A stretch of DNA of 64,000 nt, taken from contig NZ_JADEKP010000001.1 in the NCBI RefSeq assembly GCF_015234215.1, forward strand, positions 372,001 through 436,000, given 5' to 3'. Shown piece after piece: positions 17,435 through 27,030 of the stretch (position 1 is the first letter of the stretch; the number at the start of each line of letters is the position of its first letter). The DNA is from Clostridium chrysemydis. Lineage in GTDB: Bacteria; Bacillota; Clostridia; Clostridiales; Clostridiaceae. Below the pieces are notes generated by a model. It worked only from the letters and a program-made list of their open reading frames with translations. It made no database searches and was not told the DNA's origin. A program made the position numbers and the translations under genes.

Positions 17435-17680
17435 CACCCATTTTGATTTAATTTGTGTTAAAAAAGAATGAATATATAGAACAAAAAAGTTAATAAAATG
17501 ACAAAGTTTTAAATAGCTAGGATTACTTTTTTTAGTGCATATAATGAAAGGAATAGAAAAAACTTTTGATTAAGATAGAATTTTTAGAATAATTAAAAAA
17601 TATAAGTGAAAGATTTAAAAAAGTATGTTATAATATTAACAAAGATTAACGAAGAACTAGATATGCTAGGGGGAAGAATT

Positions 17681-18184
17681 ATGATAGAGATTATGAACAC
17701 AAATACTTTAGATAAAGATATTATAGATAACTTTCTAAAGGAGAAAGAAATAGATAAAAACGTTATAGCAAAGGGCAAGATTTACAATTTAGATAACCTT
17801 GATGCATTTATGCTTTTTGAGGGAATTCACGCTTTAGGAGAAAATGATCCTAAGGGTATTGCGTATTATAAAGTAGGCGTTAGGGGAATGGAAATTGTAA
17901 AAATATACACAATAACAGAAGATGATAGAATTAAAAATATTCTTCTTAAAAAGCTTATAGAAAAGGCTAAAGAAGAAGGATGCAGTAGAATATGGAGCTT
18001 AGTTACTAACGACAAGGTTGAAACTATGGAATTTTTACAAAGAAATGGTTTTGAGATGAAGATGCTTCATGAAAATCTTATAGAAGAAATGAGAAAAAAT
18101 AATCTAAACGTATATGAATATGGGTTAAACGGAATAAAGATTTCACACGGATTAGAGTTTGTATATGAATTTACAGAAGACTAG
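17681..18184 (+). CDS. GNAT-like N-acetyltransferase
   Basis: A 167-residue protein with a GNAT-type layout: a beta strand with DPKGIAYYKVGVRGMEIVKI, then LLKKLIEKAKEEGCSRIW, then ETMEFLQRNGFEMK, which resembles the family C-terminal motif (NxxxxxFxxxxGF). The usual acetyl-CoA pyrophosphate-binding QxxGxG/A is replaced by ITEDDRIKNIL, so activity is uncertain. Start at ATG 17681 follows AGGGGGAAG; the longer frame from 17606 starts upstream of a TATAAT box at 17629-17634. Substrate unknown. It has its own terminator. Confidence 0.7.
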   Translation: MIEIMNTNTLDKDIIDNFLKEKEIDKNVIAKGKIYNLDNLDAFMLFEGIHALGENDPKGIAYYKVGVRGMEIVKIYTITEDDRIKNILLKKLIEKAKEEGCSRIWSLVTNDKVETMEFLQRNGFEMKMLHENLIEEMRKNNLNVYEYGLNGIKISHGLEFVYEFTED

Positions 18185-18209
18185 CTAAAAATTTTAGCTA
18201 GTTTTTTTA
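18179..18209 (+). terminator. Intrinsic terminator of the GNAT gene
   Basis: CTAGCTAAA (18181-18189) pairs with TTTAGCTAG (18193-18201), followed by TTTTTTT. Confidence 0.88.
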
Positions 18210-18280
18210 TAAATTTATATTGAGTTAACAATTTTAGGGTAAAATATTCTTGTTTAAAAAATTTAGAAACGAGGAAAATT

Positions 18281-19330
18281 ATGAAATTTTTAAAAGTACT
18301 TTTAATATTTATACCCTTAAGTATTATAGGCGAATTTATGCATTTTTCACCTACTGTAAACTTTTTATTATCAGCTTTAGCTATAGTACCTTTAGCTGGA
18401 ATGATGGGGGAAGCTACAGAAGAGATATCATGCTATACAGGTCCTAAAATTGGAGGATTTTTAAATGCAACATTTGGGAATGCGACAGAACTTATAATAT
18501 CTTTCTTTGCATTAAAAAGTGGGCTTTTTGACGTTGTAAAAGCATCTATTGCAGGTTCAGTTATAGGAAATACACTTTTAGTTTTAGGTGCAAGTATGTT
18601 ACTTGGTGGACTAAAATATAAGACTCAAAAGTTTAATAAAAAAGTAATTGAAGTAAGTGCTAGTATGTTACTTTTTGCTGTTATTGGACTTAGTGTACCT
18701 GCTATATTTACACATACAATTAGTCCGGATTTACTAAATACAAAATACGAAGGATTAAGTATTTTTGTTGCAGTTATAATGTTTATTATTTACATACTAA
18801 GCTTAGTATTTTCATTCTTTACTCATAAAGATATATATGCTGTATCAAACAGTGAAGAAAACTTAGAAAAAGCTAAGTGGACTTTAAAAAAATCAATTTT
18901 AGTTTTAGGTGTTTCTACGCTACTTATAGCACTTGAAAGTGAAATTTTAGTTGGAGCCGTTGAGCCTATGACAAAGAGTTTAGGACTTAGTGAGTTCTTT
19001 GTAGGTATAATAATAATACCTATAATCGGAAATGCTGCAGAACATAGCACAGCTATTGTTATGGCACTTAAAAATAAAATGGATGTTGCAGTTGAAATTG
19101 CAATAGGATCTAGTCTTCAGATAATATTATTTGTTGCACCTGTATTAATATTTTTAAGTTTAATATTTACTCCGATGAGTATAGTTTTTAATCCATTTGA
19201 ATTAGCAGCACTTATTGTATCAGTACTTATTGTAAATAGAGTTGCAAATGATGGTGAGTCTAACTGGCTTGAAGGTGTTCAGCTTTTAGCAGTATATGTA
19301 ATTATTGCAGCTGCATTTTTCATAGTTTAA
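18281..19330 (+). CDS. cax: Calcium/proton exchanger (CaCA family, CAX type)
   Basis: A 349-residue membrane protein with about eleven hydrophobic segments. The two alpha repeats that form the ion-binding site are visible: GNATELIISFFAL in the first half and GNAAEHSTAIVMALKN in the second, each with the conserved acidic residue. An acidic/charged loop lies between the halves. It should export Ca2+ (or another divalent cation) in exchange for protons. The ATG follows CGAGGAAAATT. A bidirectional terminator separates it from the converging rodA/ftsW gene. Confidence 0.9.
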   Translation: MKFLKVLLIFIPLSIIGEFMHFSPTVNFLLSALAIVPLAGMMGEATEEISCYTGPKIGGFLNATFGNATELIISFFALKSGLFDVVKASIAGSVIGNTLLVLGASMLLGGLKYKTQKFNKKVIEVSASMLLFAVIGLSVPAIFTHTISPDLLNTKYEGLSIFVAVIMFIIYILSLVFSFFTHKDIYAVSNSEENLEKAKWTLKKSILVLGVSTLLIALESEILVGAVEPMTKSLGLSEFFVGIIIIPIIGNAAEHSTAIVMALKNKMDVAVEIAIGSSLQIILFVAPVLIFLSLIFTPMSIVFNPFELAALIVSVLIVNRVANDGESNWLEGVQLLAVYVIIAAAFFIV

Positions 19331-19333
19331 TAG

Positions 19334-19378
19334 AAAAAAGATGTATATTAGTTTTTAAAGCTAATATACATCTTTTTT
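19334..19378. terminator. Bidirectional terminator between cax and the rodA-like gene
   Basis: 17-bp perfect stem AAAAAGATGTATATTAG/CTAATATACATCTTTTT (19335-19351 with 19361-19377), giving a U-run on either strand. Confidence 0.92.
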
Positions 19379-19386
19379 ATTTATAT

Positions 19387-20543
19387 TTAAAATCTTAAAG
19401 GCTCTTTTCTCATCCCTATATTTAATACTATCCCTATAGATAATATTGTAGTTAAAAGGGAGCTACCTCCATAACTAACAAGGGGAAGGGTAATTCCGGA
19501 AATTGGAGTAATTCCAATAGTCATTCCTATATTTTGCAATATAGCAAGGAGAAAGTATGCTATTATTCCAACTGATACAGTAGAACCAAAAATATCTTTT
19601 GAATTTTTGGAGATTTTAATCATATTAAATAGCATTGTTCCATAGGCACTTAAAAGAGTTAAGGCTCCTAAAAGTCCGAATTGTTCTCCTATAGCTGCAA
19701 AAATAAAATCAGTTTGTACTTCTGGTACATTATATCCAGCATAACTTGATTTACCATCGTTTTTTATAGATGGTCTATTTCCTAAAACACCTCCAGAACC
19801 TATTGAGGTTAAGGATTGACTTAAATGATATCCTTGTCCACTTGTATCACCAGATTGATTCATAAAAGATAAAACTCTATCTTTTTGATAATCTTTAATA
19901 ATGCCAATGTTCCAAAATAGTAAAAGAGAAATTACTATAAGCATAATGGTTGACAAAATAATTTTCATATCAAGCCCTGAAATGAAAATCATGCAAAAAA
20001 CCATAAAACTAATAACTATAGACATTCCAAAATCAGGTTGGGCAAAAACAAATAGAATAGGTAGAGCTAAATATAATATTAAGTTTATTAGGTTTTTAAT
20101 GTTATTAACATTACCATTGAAGTTTTCAAGACGGCTTCCTATCATAATTATTATAAATAACTTTATAACTTCAGTTGTTTGAAAAGAAATGGGGCCAAAC
20201 ACAATCCAACGGGTTCCACCACCTATATTAGAACCTAAAAGTTTGGTTAAGATAAGAAGAAATATTCCAAACCAATATAAAATATTTGAATACTTATAAA
20301 ATATTCTATAATCTATTTTTAATAAAAATAAAGAGAAATCAAAGATACTAAAAACCAAAGTGCTTGCTTAATAACGTAAAAAGTTGGGTTTTCAGTCCAT
20401 TTTGTTGCTAAATATATATTTAATATTCCAAAAGAAGCCAAAAATAACATACTAAATAACACATGCTTGTTTAGATATCTAAGATCTTTAAATAAAAACT
20501 TGAATTTCTTATTATCATTATTCTTAAAGAATTTATTTATCAT
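19387..20543 (-). pseudogene. rodA: RodA/FtsW-family cell-shape protein, frameshifted
   Basis: Two frames together make one SEDS glycosyltransferase of about 385 residues. The N-terminal 70 residues (from ATG 20543, preceded by AGGAGG) end at a TAA near 20319. The rest continues in another frame and carries SEDS features: GGGTRWI, FAQPDFGMSI, a segment QTDFIFAAIGEQFG, and the C-terminal ISGITLPLVSYGGSS. Reading -1 at the A5 run at 20324-20328 (T5 on the coding strand) restores SLYFLLKIDYRIF, as expected for RodA. The downstream frame has no ribosome binding site of its own. This is either a real one-base deletion or a sequencing error in a homopolymer. If real, this copy is probably inactive and another rodA/ftsW must serve the cell. 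Confidence 0.8.
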
Positions 20544-20748
20544 AAGTAATACCTCCTATGTTTTCTTCATTATACATAAAATTATTAGATTAACTATAAA
20601 GGTTATAAAATAGTAATTTATTATTAATCTAAACGTAATTTTTATTGTGAATTATATAAAAATAAATTAAGAAAAATACTTATTTTAAATTAAGTACTTT
20701 ATTTTTTATATGTTATAATCAACTATATAAATAAGAGGTGAATTAAAA

Positions 20749-21951
20749 ATGGAAAAATTATATTATGTTGATGAATATATAAAAGAATTCAAAACTGAAA
20801 TTACTAATATCATAGAAAAAGGCGATAAGTTTTATGTAGAGTTAGAGGAAAGTGCATTTTTCCCTGGAGGGGGAGGGCAACCTTCTGATACTGGTTATAT
20901 AGATAATAATAAAGTAATAGATACAATAGAAGAATATGGAATTATCTATCACATAACACAAAATAAACCAATTAAAATACATAAAGTTTCTTGCAAAATA
21001 GATTGGGAAAAAAGATATGATTTTATGCAGCAACATTTAGCTCAGCATGCACTTTCAGGTTGCTTTTTTAAATTGTTTAATAAAAATACTTGTGGTATTC
21101 ATTTAGGAAAGGATATAAGTACTATAGATATTGAAGGAACAGTTACAGAAGAAGAAATAAGAAAAGCAGAAGAGATGGTAAATCAAATAATTTTTGAAAA
21201 TAGAGAAGTTAAAACTATAATTCCAACGAAAAGTGAACTTAAAAAATTAAAAATAAGAAGAGCTCTTCCAAACACTAAAGAAGATATAAGAATAGTTATT
21301 ATAGATGATTTAGATGTAAATGCTTGCTGTGGGGTACACGTTAAAAGTACAATAGAGCTTCAAGCTATAACTTTAAAAAGGTTTGAAAAACATAAAGGCA
21401 ATACTAGAATAGAGTATTTAGCAGGAAATAGAGCTATAAAAGATTATTTAAATAAAGATAGCTTTTCAAGAACTATATGTAGAAGTTTAAGTTGTAGTGA
21501 AGATGAAACATTAAATAGTTTAAATAAATTAAATGATAAAATTAAAGAATTATCAAATGAAAACAAAAATTTAAGAATAGAACTTGATGATTATAAAGTA
21601 AAAGAATTTATAGAAAAATCAGAAAAGGTAAATAATATTACTATTATAAAAGAAATATTTAAAGAAGATAGCATAAAAAATATAAGCAAATTAACAAATA
21701 GGCTTTTAGAAAATGATAATATAATAACACTTTTTGGAATAGAAAACGAAGATAAAGCTAACTTAATATTTGGAGCATCTAAAAATATTAAAAATATTGA
21801 TATGAATATACTTTTAAAAGATGCAATCTCACTTATTGATGGAAGAGGCGGCGGAAGCAAATTCTTATCTCAAGGTGGAGGGAAAAACAATAACAATCTA
21901 AAAGGAACTTTAGATTATGCATTTAAAAAAATAGAAAATGATATTAAATAG
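20749..21951 (+). CDS. alaX: Alanyl-tRNA editing protein, AlaX long form
   Basis: A 400-residue stand-alone editing protein related to the editing half of AlaRS. It has FFPGGGGQPSDTG (38-50) and a zinc site made by H96 and H100 (HLAQH) plus C193 and H197 (CCGVH), the HxxxH and CxxxH motifs of the tRNA-SAD domain. A coiled-coil region (~250-300) and a C-terminal DHHA1-like Gly-rich segment (GRGGGSKFLSQGGG, ~365-380) complete the long AlaX type. It hydrolyses Ser- or Gly-tRNA-Ala. The start follows AAGAGGTG. Followed by a weak hairpin and an aromatic-exporter-like gene. Confidence 0.9.
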   Translation: MEKLYYVDEYIKEFKTEITNIIEKGDKFYVELEESAFFPGGGGQPSDTGYIDNNKVIDTIEEYGIIYHITQNKPIKIHKVSCKIDWEKRYDFMQQHLAQHALSGCFFKLFNKNTCGIHLGKDISTIDIEGTVTEEEIRKAEEMVNQIIFENREVKTIIPTKSELKKLKIRRALPNTKEDIRIVIIDDLDVNACCGVHVKSTIELQAITLKRFEKHKGNTRIEYLAGNRAIKDYLNKDSFSRTICRSLSCSEDETLNSLNKLNDKIKELSNENKNLRIELDDYKVKEFIEKSEKVNNITIIKEIFKEDSIKNISKLTNRLLENDNIITLFGIENEDKANLIFGASKNIKNIDMNILLKDAISLIDGRGGGSKFLSQGGGKNNNNLKGTLDYAFKKIENDIK

Positions 21952-21957
21952 ATAGAT

Positions 21958-21998
21958 AAAAAGAGGATTGTTTAAAAAATAACAATTCTCTTTATATT
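21958..21998 (+). terminator. Possible terminator after alaX
   Basis: AAAGAGGATTGTT pairs with AACAATTCTCTTT (one G-U), then TATATTTAT. The U-tract is weak and the next ribosome binding site is only 10 nt away, so readthrough is likely. Confidence 0.5.
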
Positions 21999-22011
21999 TA
22001 TAGGAGGATAC

Positions 22012-22968
22012 ATGAATTTTATTAATAGTAATACTATAAAAATTGCAATTTCAGCATCTATTGCAATTTTAGTTTCAAACTCTTTAGGGTTACAGTTTGG
22101 AGTAACAAGTGGAATAATCGCTATTTTAAGTATTCAAAATACTAAGAAGGATACAATTATAGTTGGGATTAGAAGATTTATTGCAGGTATAATCGCGGTA
22201 TTGATTTCATATCTTTTATATGTTTGCCTTGGAAATAATTCTTTTATTTTTGGACTGTTTTTATTGATATTTATACCATTAACAAAAAAGTTTAATATAG
22301 AAGAAGGGATGGTAGCTGGTGCAGTTTTATCTACTCACCTTTTAGTTAGTTCAAATATAAACATTACTTGGATTTATAATGAGGTAGGTTTGCTTACTAT
22401 AGGGATAGGGGTAGCGACCTTATTTAATTTATATATGCCATCACTTGAAGAAAAATTTAATAAAGATAAAGTGATGATTGAAAATCTTTATAGAAGGATT
22501 TTATTAGATATGTCTGATTCTTTTATATCTAAAGCTGTGAGTATAAATGAACAAAAAAGATTAGATTTAGCAAAGAGTTTGATTTTAGAATCGAGAGAAT
22601 TAGCTTATAAAATAAGTAAAAATAATATATTTAAAGAAGATAAATACTATTTAGATTATGTAGAAATGAGAAGTGCACAATTAGAGGTTATTTTAAAAAT
22701 GAGAGCTCACTTTTCAAGGTTTACTATGACTTATTCACAGATGCTTATAATGTCTGAATTTACAAGAGAAATTGCACAAAATATTTATTTTACCAATGAT
22801 TGCATTGAGTTACTAAAAAGGACTGATGACTTAAGGGAAAGTTACAAAAAGATGGATCTTCCAAAAACGAGAGAGGAATTTGAAAATAGAGCTATGCTAT
22901 TACAGTTTTTAAACGATTTAGAGGATTTTTTAATTTTGAAAAATAAATTTGTACTAGAAAGAAAATAA
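22012..22968 (+). CDS. Aromatic acid exporter family membrane protein (ArAE/FUSC-like)
   Basis: A 318-residue protein. The first ~150 residues hold about five to six hydrophobic helices with GLQFGVTSGIIAILSIQNT and GIRRFIAGIIAVLIS, typical of the Firmicutes ArAE_1 (DUF939) domain. The remaining half is a soluble helical domain rich in Glu/Lys/Arg. Proteins of this class are thought to export aromatic acids or related compounds, on the basis of homology only. TAGGAGG lies before the ATG. It may be cotranscribed with alaX, 60 bp upstream. Confidence 0.78.
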   Translation: MNFINSNTIKIAISASIAILVSNSLGLQFGVTSGIIAILSIQNTKKDTIIVGIRRFIAGIIAVLISYLLYVCLGNNSFIFGLFLLIFIPLTKKFNIEEGMVAGAVLSTHLLVSSNINITWIYNEVGLLTIGIGVATLFNLYMPSLEEKFNKDKVMIENLYRRILLDMSDSFISKAVSINEQKRLDLAKSLILESRELAYKISKNNIFKEDKYYLDYVEMRSAQLEVILKMRAHFSRFTMTYSQMLIMSEFTREIAQNIYFTNDCIELLKRTDDLRESYKKMDLPKTREEFENRAMLLQFLNDLEDFLILKNKFVLERK

Positions 22969-23055
22969 GAAGTATTAATTTGTAAAAGATGGTAATAATA
23001 TATTAAAAAAGACAGTATTAATAACTGTATTTATTTAATATAAGGGGGAAAGACT

Positions 23056-23508
23056 TTGAAAGAAGATATCTTAGTCAAAGAGGCGGAAATTAAAGAATTA
23101 GAAGGTATAAAAAAATTAATAACTAAAAACTTCAACTCTTACGAAAAATATAATTTTTCAAAAAGTGGAAGAGTGGAATTTTTAAATAATATAAGTGAAG
23201 AAGAGCTAAAAGAAAGAAGAAACTCTGGAAGTAGATTTATAATAGCTAAGGGTTTAGAGGAAATAAAAGGTGTTATGGAAGTTAGACCTTATAACTATAT
23301 TAATTTATTCTTTATTCCGAAAAATGATTTAGAATTAACTAAAAAGCTAATTAAGTCTTATTCTGACTTTTGCGATAAACCTAAAATAATAAATGTACCA
23401 CTCTATTTAGAAGAAATATTTAATTCTTTAGGATTTAAAAAATTATGCAAAGAGCAAGAAGTTGAGGGAGTAAAATTTATTCCTTATAAATTCACTTTTA
23501 AAATATGA
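23056..23508 (+). CDS. Small GNAT-like protein of unknown function
   Basis: A 150-residue protein starting at TTG 23056 after AGGGGGAA. Weak GNAT resemblance: an N-terminal VKEAEIKELEGIKKLI segment, a central strand RFIIAKGLEEIKGVMEVRPY, and a C-terminal FNSLGFKKL that resembles the last GNAT strand. No clear acetyl-CoA-binding loop is visible. It may be a degenerate acetyltransferase. It lies between an aromatic-exporter-like gene and a spo0M-like gene on the same strand. Confidence 0.6.
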   Translation: MKEDILVKEAEIKELEGIKKLITKNFNSYEKYNFSKSGRVEFLNNISEEELKERRNSGSRFIIAKGLEEIKGVMEVRPYNYINLFFIPKNDLELTKKLIKSYSDFCDKPKIINVPLYLEEIFNSLGFKKLCKEQEVEGVKFIPYKFTFKI

Positions 23509-23570
23509 GTAATTACTTAAAAAATTAAGAATAAACTATATAGAAAACCTTAAAATAAAGGACTGATTTT

Positions 23571-24332
23571 ATGAGCTTATGGAGTAAAAGACTTTCAAAT
23601 TCCGTATATAGCATATACGCTAAAAGTAAAGTGGATTTGAAAACGGAAGAGATTATTTCAGGTGAAGTTATAAAAGGTTATGTAGAAATTTTAGGAGGTA
23701 AGGTAAAGCAAGAAATACCCTATATAAAAGTATTTTTAAAAACTGAATACGAAATATATACTAAGTGCTCTAAAAGAATTAAAGAATTTATAATTAAAGA
23801 AGAGGATTTGATAGTTAACAAAACTATAAATGAAGGTGAAATAATAAAAATTCCCTTTAAAATAAAAAGTCCTGAGGATATGCCATTAAACTCAGGTGAG
23901 TTTGGCGTTTGGGTTGAATCTGAAATTTGTTCTTTAAATTCAATTGCAAATCATGACAGAGTATATATTAAAATTAAACCTATTTTAGAAATTAAAAATA
24001 TTTTAGAATCTTTTGAAAAGTTTGGGTTTATAGTAAGGTCTATTTATAACAATAGTGATTTAAGCTTAAGTAAATTTAATGATAAAATGCCTTTTTATCA
24101 ACAATTTCAAATCATACCAAAGGATGACTCTATATTTATTGATCGTTATTATTTAAATTTAGTATTTTATATTAGTAAAGAAAATATAGGCATTTTTATT
24201 AACAAAAATAGTGAAAAAAAATTTCTTAAGAATCCAGATAGTTTAGAAGAAGATAAATTCTATGAATTATTATTCCAAAGAGTGGAATTAATTGATGATA
24301 GGGATTTTAATAATTTAATTGATTTATTTTAA
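23571..24332 (+). CDS. spo0M: Spo0M-like sporulation control protein (arrestin-like fold)
   Basis: A 253-residue cytosolic protein. The N-terminal half matches Spo0M: YAKSKVDLKTEEIISGEVIKG, then VEILGGKVKQEIPYIKVFL, then IPFKIKSPEDMP. This is the beta-sandwich, arrestin-like domain that starts with a charged strand and a Gly-Gly turn. The C-terminal half is the usual Spo0M extension, shorter than some relatives. Spo0M affects sporulation onset and possibly cytoskeletal proteins in Bacillus; its biochemical role is unsettled. Start ATG 23571 follows AAAGGACTGATTTT. A hairpin terminator follows. Confidence 0.82.
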   Translation: MSLWSKRLSNSVYSIYAKSKVDLKTEEIISGEVIKGYVEILGGKVKQEIPYIKVFLKTEYEIYTKCSKRIKEFIIKEEDLIVNKTINEGEIIKIPFKIKSPEDMPLNSGEFGVWVESEICSLNSIANHDRVYIKIKPILEIKNILESFEKFGFIVRSIYNNSDLSLSKFNDKMPFYQQFQIIPKDDSIFIDRYYLNLVFYISKENIGIFINKNSEKKFLKNPDSLEEDKFYELLFQRVELIDDRDFNNLIDLF

Positions 24333-24351
24333 CGAAGGTTTTTATAATTTT

Positions 24352-24380
24352 GGCACCTAATTTTTAGGTGCCTTTAATTT
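24352..24380 (+). terminator. Terminator after spo0M
   Basis: GGCACCTAA (24352-24360) pairs with TTAGGTGCC (24364-24372), then TTTAATTTT. Moderate U-tract. Confidence 0.7.
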
Positions 24381-25147
24381 TAAGATGATTTCATAATCCT
24401 ATTTTGAAAATATACAGGTATAAGGTCTGTTTCTTCTAAAAATCTTTTAGCTAGTTTAAAATTTACACCAATGCTTTTAGCTTCGTGGGCATCAGAACCT
24501 AAAGTGACGTATTTTCCTCCAAGGTTTTTATAAAGCTTGTACACAGGAAGTAATGCGTTGTAAACTTTTGGATTATTAAGCCTTCTTGTATTTAACTCTA
24601 AAACTTTCTTTTTATCTATTAATATCTTAAATAATTTTTTTAAATAGTGCTCATGTTCTTTTAAAGTAAATTCGTTATTTTCGTAATTACAATATCTACA
24701 AGGATAATCTATATGCCCTAAAGAATCGAAGTCATCGAACTCTTTTATATATTTTATTCCTTCTTCAAAATAAGTTTTAAAGAACTCTTCTTTTTCCATA
24801 TTATTTGTATCAAAGAAACTGTAAATATCTATATCTTTTATAGAATGAATTGAACCTATTACATAATCAAAAGGATAAGATGATATTAAATTCTTATTCT
24901 TTTCTACTATAGAGGAAGATAAACCAATTTCAACTCCAAGCAATAAAGAGCTATCTCTATATTTAGAGTAAGACTTAAAAAAGTTATCTATATCTGCTCT
25001 AAATAGGTTTGGATCTGGATAGTTAAAATCTACATGCTCAGTTAAAATAGTTCCTATATTTAGAATGTTTTTAGATTCGATTAAGTCTGCTATTTCCATT
25101 TGACTATCAGATGAAAGAATAGTATGCATATGTGTATCAAAAATCAT
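24380..25147 (-). CDS. PHP-domain phosphatase (histidinol-phosphatase HisK family)
   Basis: A 255-residue PHP-superfamily enzyme. Metal ligands in order: DTHMHT with H6 and H8, TEH with E37 and H38, GVEIGL, GSIHS, GHIDYP, and GSDAH near the C-terminus. This set supports a trinuclear metal site and phosphoesterase activity. The length fits HisK-type histidinol phosphatase (~265). No other histidine genes are near, so the true substrate may be another phosphate ester. GGAGG lies before the ATG on the minus strand. It is divergent from the following small gene. Confidence 0.85.
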   Translation of the reverse strand: MIFDTHMHTILSSDSQMEIADLIESKNILNIGTILTEHVDFNYPDPNLFRADIDNFFKSYSKYRDSSLLLGVEIGLSSSIVEKNKNLISSYPFDYVIGSIHSIKDIDIYSFFDTNNMEKEEFFKTYFEEGIKYIKEFDDFDSLGHIDYPCRYCNYENNEFTLKEHEHYLKKLFKILIDKKKVLELNTRRLNNPKVYNALLPVYKLYKNLGGKYVTLGSDAHEAKSIGVNFKLAKRFLEETDLIPVYFQNRIMKSS

Positions 25148-25237
25148 AGCGGCCTCCTAAATGTAATTATTTCTTTGTATATTATATCATAGTGTTGTAA
25201 AATACTAGTTAGAAATATAGACTTTGGAGGAAAAACT

Positions 25238-25627
25238 ATGGAAAACAATTTAGATATACTATTTAAAGTTAAATATAACGATGATGTAAAAGGGGTAAAG
25301 GGAGAAGAACTTATCTTTACAAAAGAGGACTTCTTAGATGATATTGAAGAATATGAAGATATTATCCCTATAATTTCAGAGATGCAAGATTCTTTAGAAG
25401 CTGAAAGAATAACATGTACTTCAGTAAATGATGAGTGTTGCGGAGTTAGTAAAGATAATTACATTATAGAAATTCACGGTTATATAAATGATGAAGATGA
25501 ATTTATTACTAAGGAAGAATTAGAAAAATACGAAAATGTATTTAATAAAGATGTTTTAGATTTATTTGTTATAAGAGTATATAAATGCGTTGATTGTGGT
25601 AAATGGATAATTGATATATTAGAGTAA
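25238..25627 (+). CDS. Unknown acidic protein with C-terminal Cys pairs
   Basis: A 129-residue, very acidic protein that I do not recognise. It has a CC pair near residue 69 (NDECCGV) and, close to the end, YKCVDCGKWIIDI, a CxxCG zinc-knuckle-like motif. Predicted mostly soluble and cytoplasmic, with alternating strand and helix segments. The ATG follows TTTGGAGG. Monocistronic with a hairpin behind it. Confidence 0.65.
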   Translation: MENNLDILFKVKYNDDVKGVKGEELIFTKEDFLDDIEEYEDIIPIISEMQDSLEAERITCTSVNDECCGVSKDNYIIEIHGYINDEDEFITKEELEKYENVFNKDVLDLFVIRVYKCVDCGKWIIDILE

Positions 25628-25630
25628 TAT

Positions 25631-25672
25631 AAATATGCTATGATTTTAAATCATAGCATATTTAATTAATAA
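25631..25672 (+). terminator. Hairpin terminator after the acidic protein gene
   Basis: 15-bp perfect stem AAATATGCTATGATT/AATCATAGCATATTT (25631-25645 with 25649-25663), short loop, AT-rich tail with weak U-run. Confidence 0.65.
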
Positions 25673-25769
25673 CTAAAAAATATTAAAATAATATTAAGAG
25701 TTTATTTTTCTAAAGCTATTAGGTTGATTTAAATAAAAAATAAAGAGTATTATTAAAAGGGGTTGTGTT

Positions 25770-27008
25770 ATGTCTAAGTTTAAGGAGAAACTTTTAACAT
25801 TCTTTGATAGATTAAAAGATAGTTTTTATGATTTAAAACACGGGGATAAAAAGGAGTTCTTTAAAAAGAATATAATTCTTATTTCAATAATTTGTATTGT
25901 CATAATTTTTGGTGTTGGTTTTTTCTTTGGAAATATAATAAGTACTAAAGAAGGAACTTTAAAAAAGCTTCAAAGAGGGTTAGTTAAAGGTAGTGTTAGC
26001 ACTTTAGATGATGTTATTAAAATAGATGGTGAAAAGGCTACAAAAGAAGAGTTAAAACCATTAAGTGATTACTATAAAGGAAAAGATACTTTAGTGAATA
26101 ATTTAATGGATGATATAAAAGATGGTAATTCAAAAGTTATGAAACTTACATCTAGTAAATCTTTATTTTTAGAAAATTATAGTTTGGATTTAAATACATT
26201 CACATTAACTATAGAAAATGATAATAAAGATGCAGATTTATATTTAAATGATAAAGAAATTAAAGGAACAACAGAAATTAAAGGTTTAATTCCAGGCGAG
26301 TATAAATTAAAAGGTGTAATTAAAAGCGAATTTGGTGACATAAAAAAAGAAGAGTCTATTTTACTTATGAAAGATGAAAAAATTAATTTTAAAATAGGTG
26401 CAAATTTTATTACCCTTCATTCAAATTTTGATGATGCTAAAGTTTATATAAATGGTGAAGACTCAAACAAAACGGTAAAAGAATTTAAAAATGCAGGACC
26501 TTTTCCAAGTGATGGAAGCGTAAAGGTTAATATAGAAAAGGAATTGCCTTGGGGAAAAGTTAAAAGTGAAGAGGTTCAAATTAAAGATAAACCAGATATA
26601 ACTATAAGTTTAAATATTAAAAATGATGAATTATTTAATGAAGTTCAAACTTTAGTAGATAGTTTTTATGATAGTGTTTTTAAAGCCCTAAATGAGGAAA
26701 ATAAGGAATTAATTAATGCAGCAACAAATGAGGCTAAAGATAAAGTGTTTAGTGTTTTAGAAAAGAAATACTTTTTCTTGAAAAATCAGTACGAAATAAC
26801 AGGTATAAACATAGATGAAGATAAAAGTAAGTTCACTTATGAGAATGGTGAATTTAAAGGAAGCGTTGTTTGTGATGTAAATTATGATGTAAGTAAAGTT
26901 TTATTTGGGTTAGGGAAAGAAAGTAAAAGTACTAAATTCTTTACGAAAATTATTTATAAGGACGGAAAGTGGGTTGTTTCTGACGTAGAAAACTTCTCGC
27001 TAAGCTGA
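25770..27008 (+). CDS. TcaA/YvbJ-like membrane-anchored extracellular protein
   Basis: A 412-residue protein with a cytoplasmic N-terminus, one transmembrane segment (~34-55) and a large extracellular part. It has repeated beta domains with LNDKEIKGTTEIKGLIPG and VYINGEDSNKT turns, and a C-terminal NTF2-like region (LVDSFYDSVFKALNEEN to KDGKWVVSDVEN). This matches the TcaA family linked to glycopeptide susceptibility in staphylococci, but the N-terminal zinc ribbon usual in that family is missing. It probably binds or monitors the cell wall. It ends 22 bp before an M23 hydrolase activator gene and is likely cotranscribed with it. Confidence 0.72.
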   Translation: MSKFKEKLLTFFDRLKDSFYDLKHGDKKEFFKKNIILISIICIVIIFGVGFFFGNIISTKEGTLKKLQRGLVKGSVSTLDDVIKIDGEKATKEELKPLSDYYKGKDTLVNNLMDDIKDGNSKVMKLTSSKSLFLENYSLDLNTFTLTIENDNKDADLYLNDKEIKGTTEIKGLIPGEYKLKGVIKSEFGDIKKEESILLMKDEKINFKIGANFITLHSNFDDAKVYINGEDSNKTVKEFKNAGPFPSDGSVKVNIEKELPWGKVKSEEVQIKDKPDITISLNIKNDELFNEVQTLVDSFYDSVFKALNEENKELINAATNEAKDKVFSVLEKKYFFLKNQYEITGINIDEDKSKFTYENGEFKGSVVCDVNYDVSKVLFGLGKESKSTKFFTKIIYKDGKWVVSDVENFSLS

Positions 27009-27030
27009 ACTACAGGAGGTTTTTAGATTC

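Noticed and set aside
20319-20340. Programmed -1 frameshift in rodA
   Set aside because: No X-XXY-YYZ slippery heptamer exists in the upstream reading frame; a deletion in the T5 run is simpler.
19387-20358. Independent 323-residue FtsW/RodA gene with TTG start
   Set aside because: No ribosome binding site, and the missing first helix is encoded just upstream in another frame, so a frameshifted single gene fits better.
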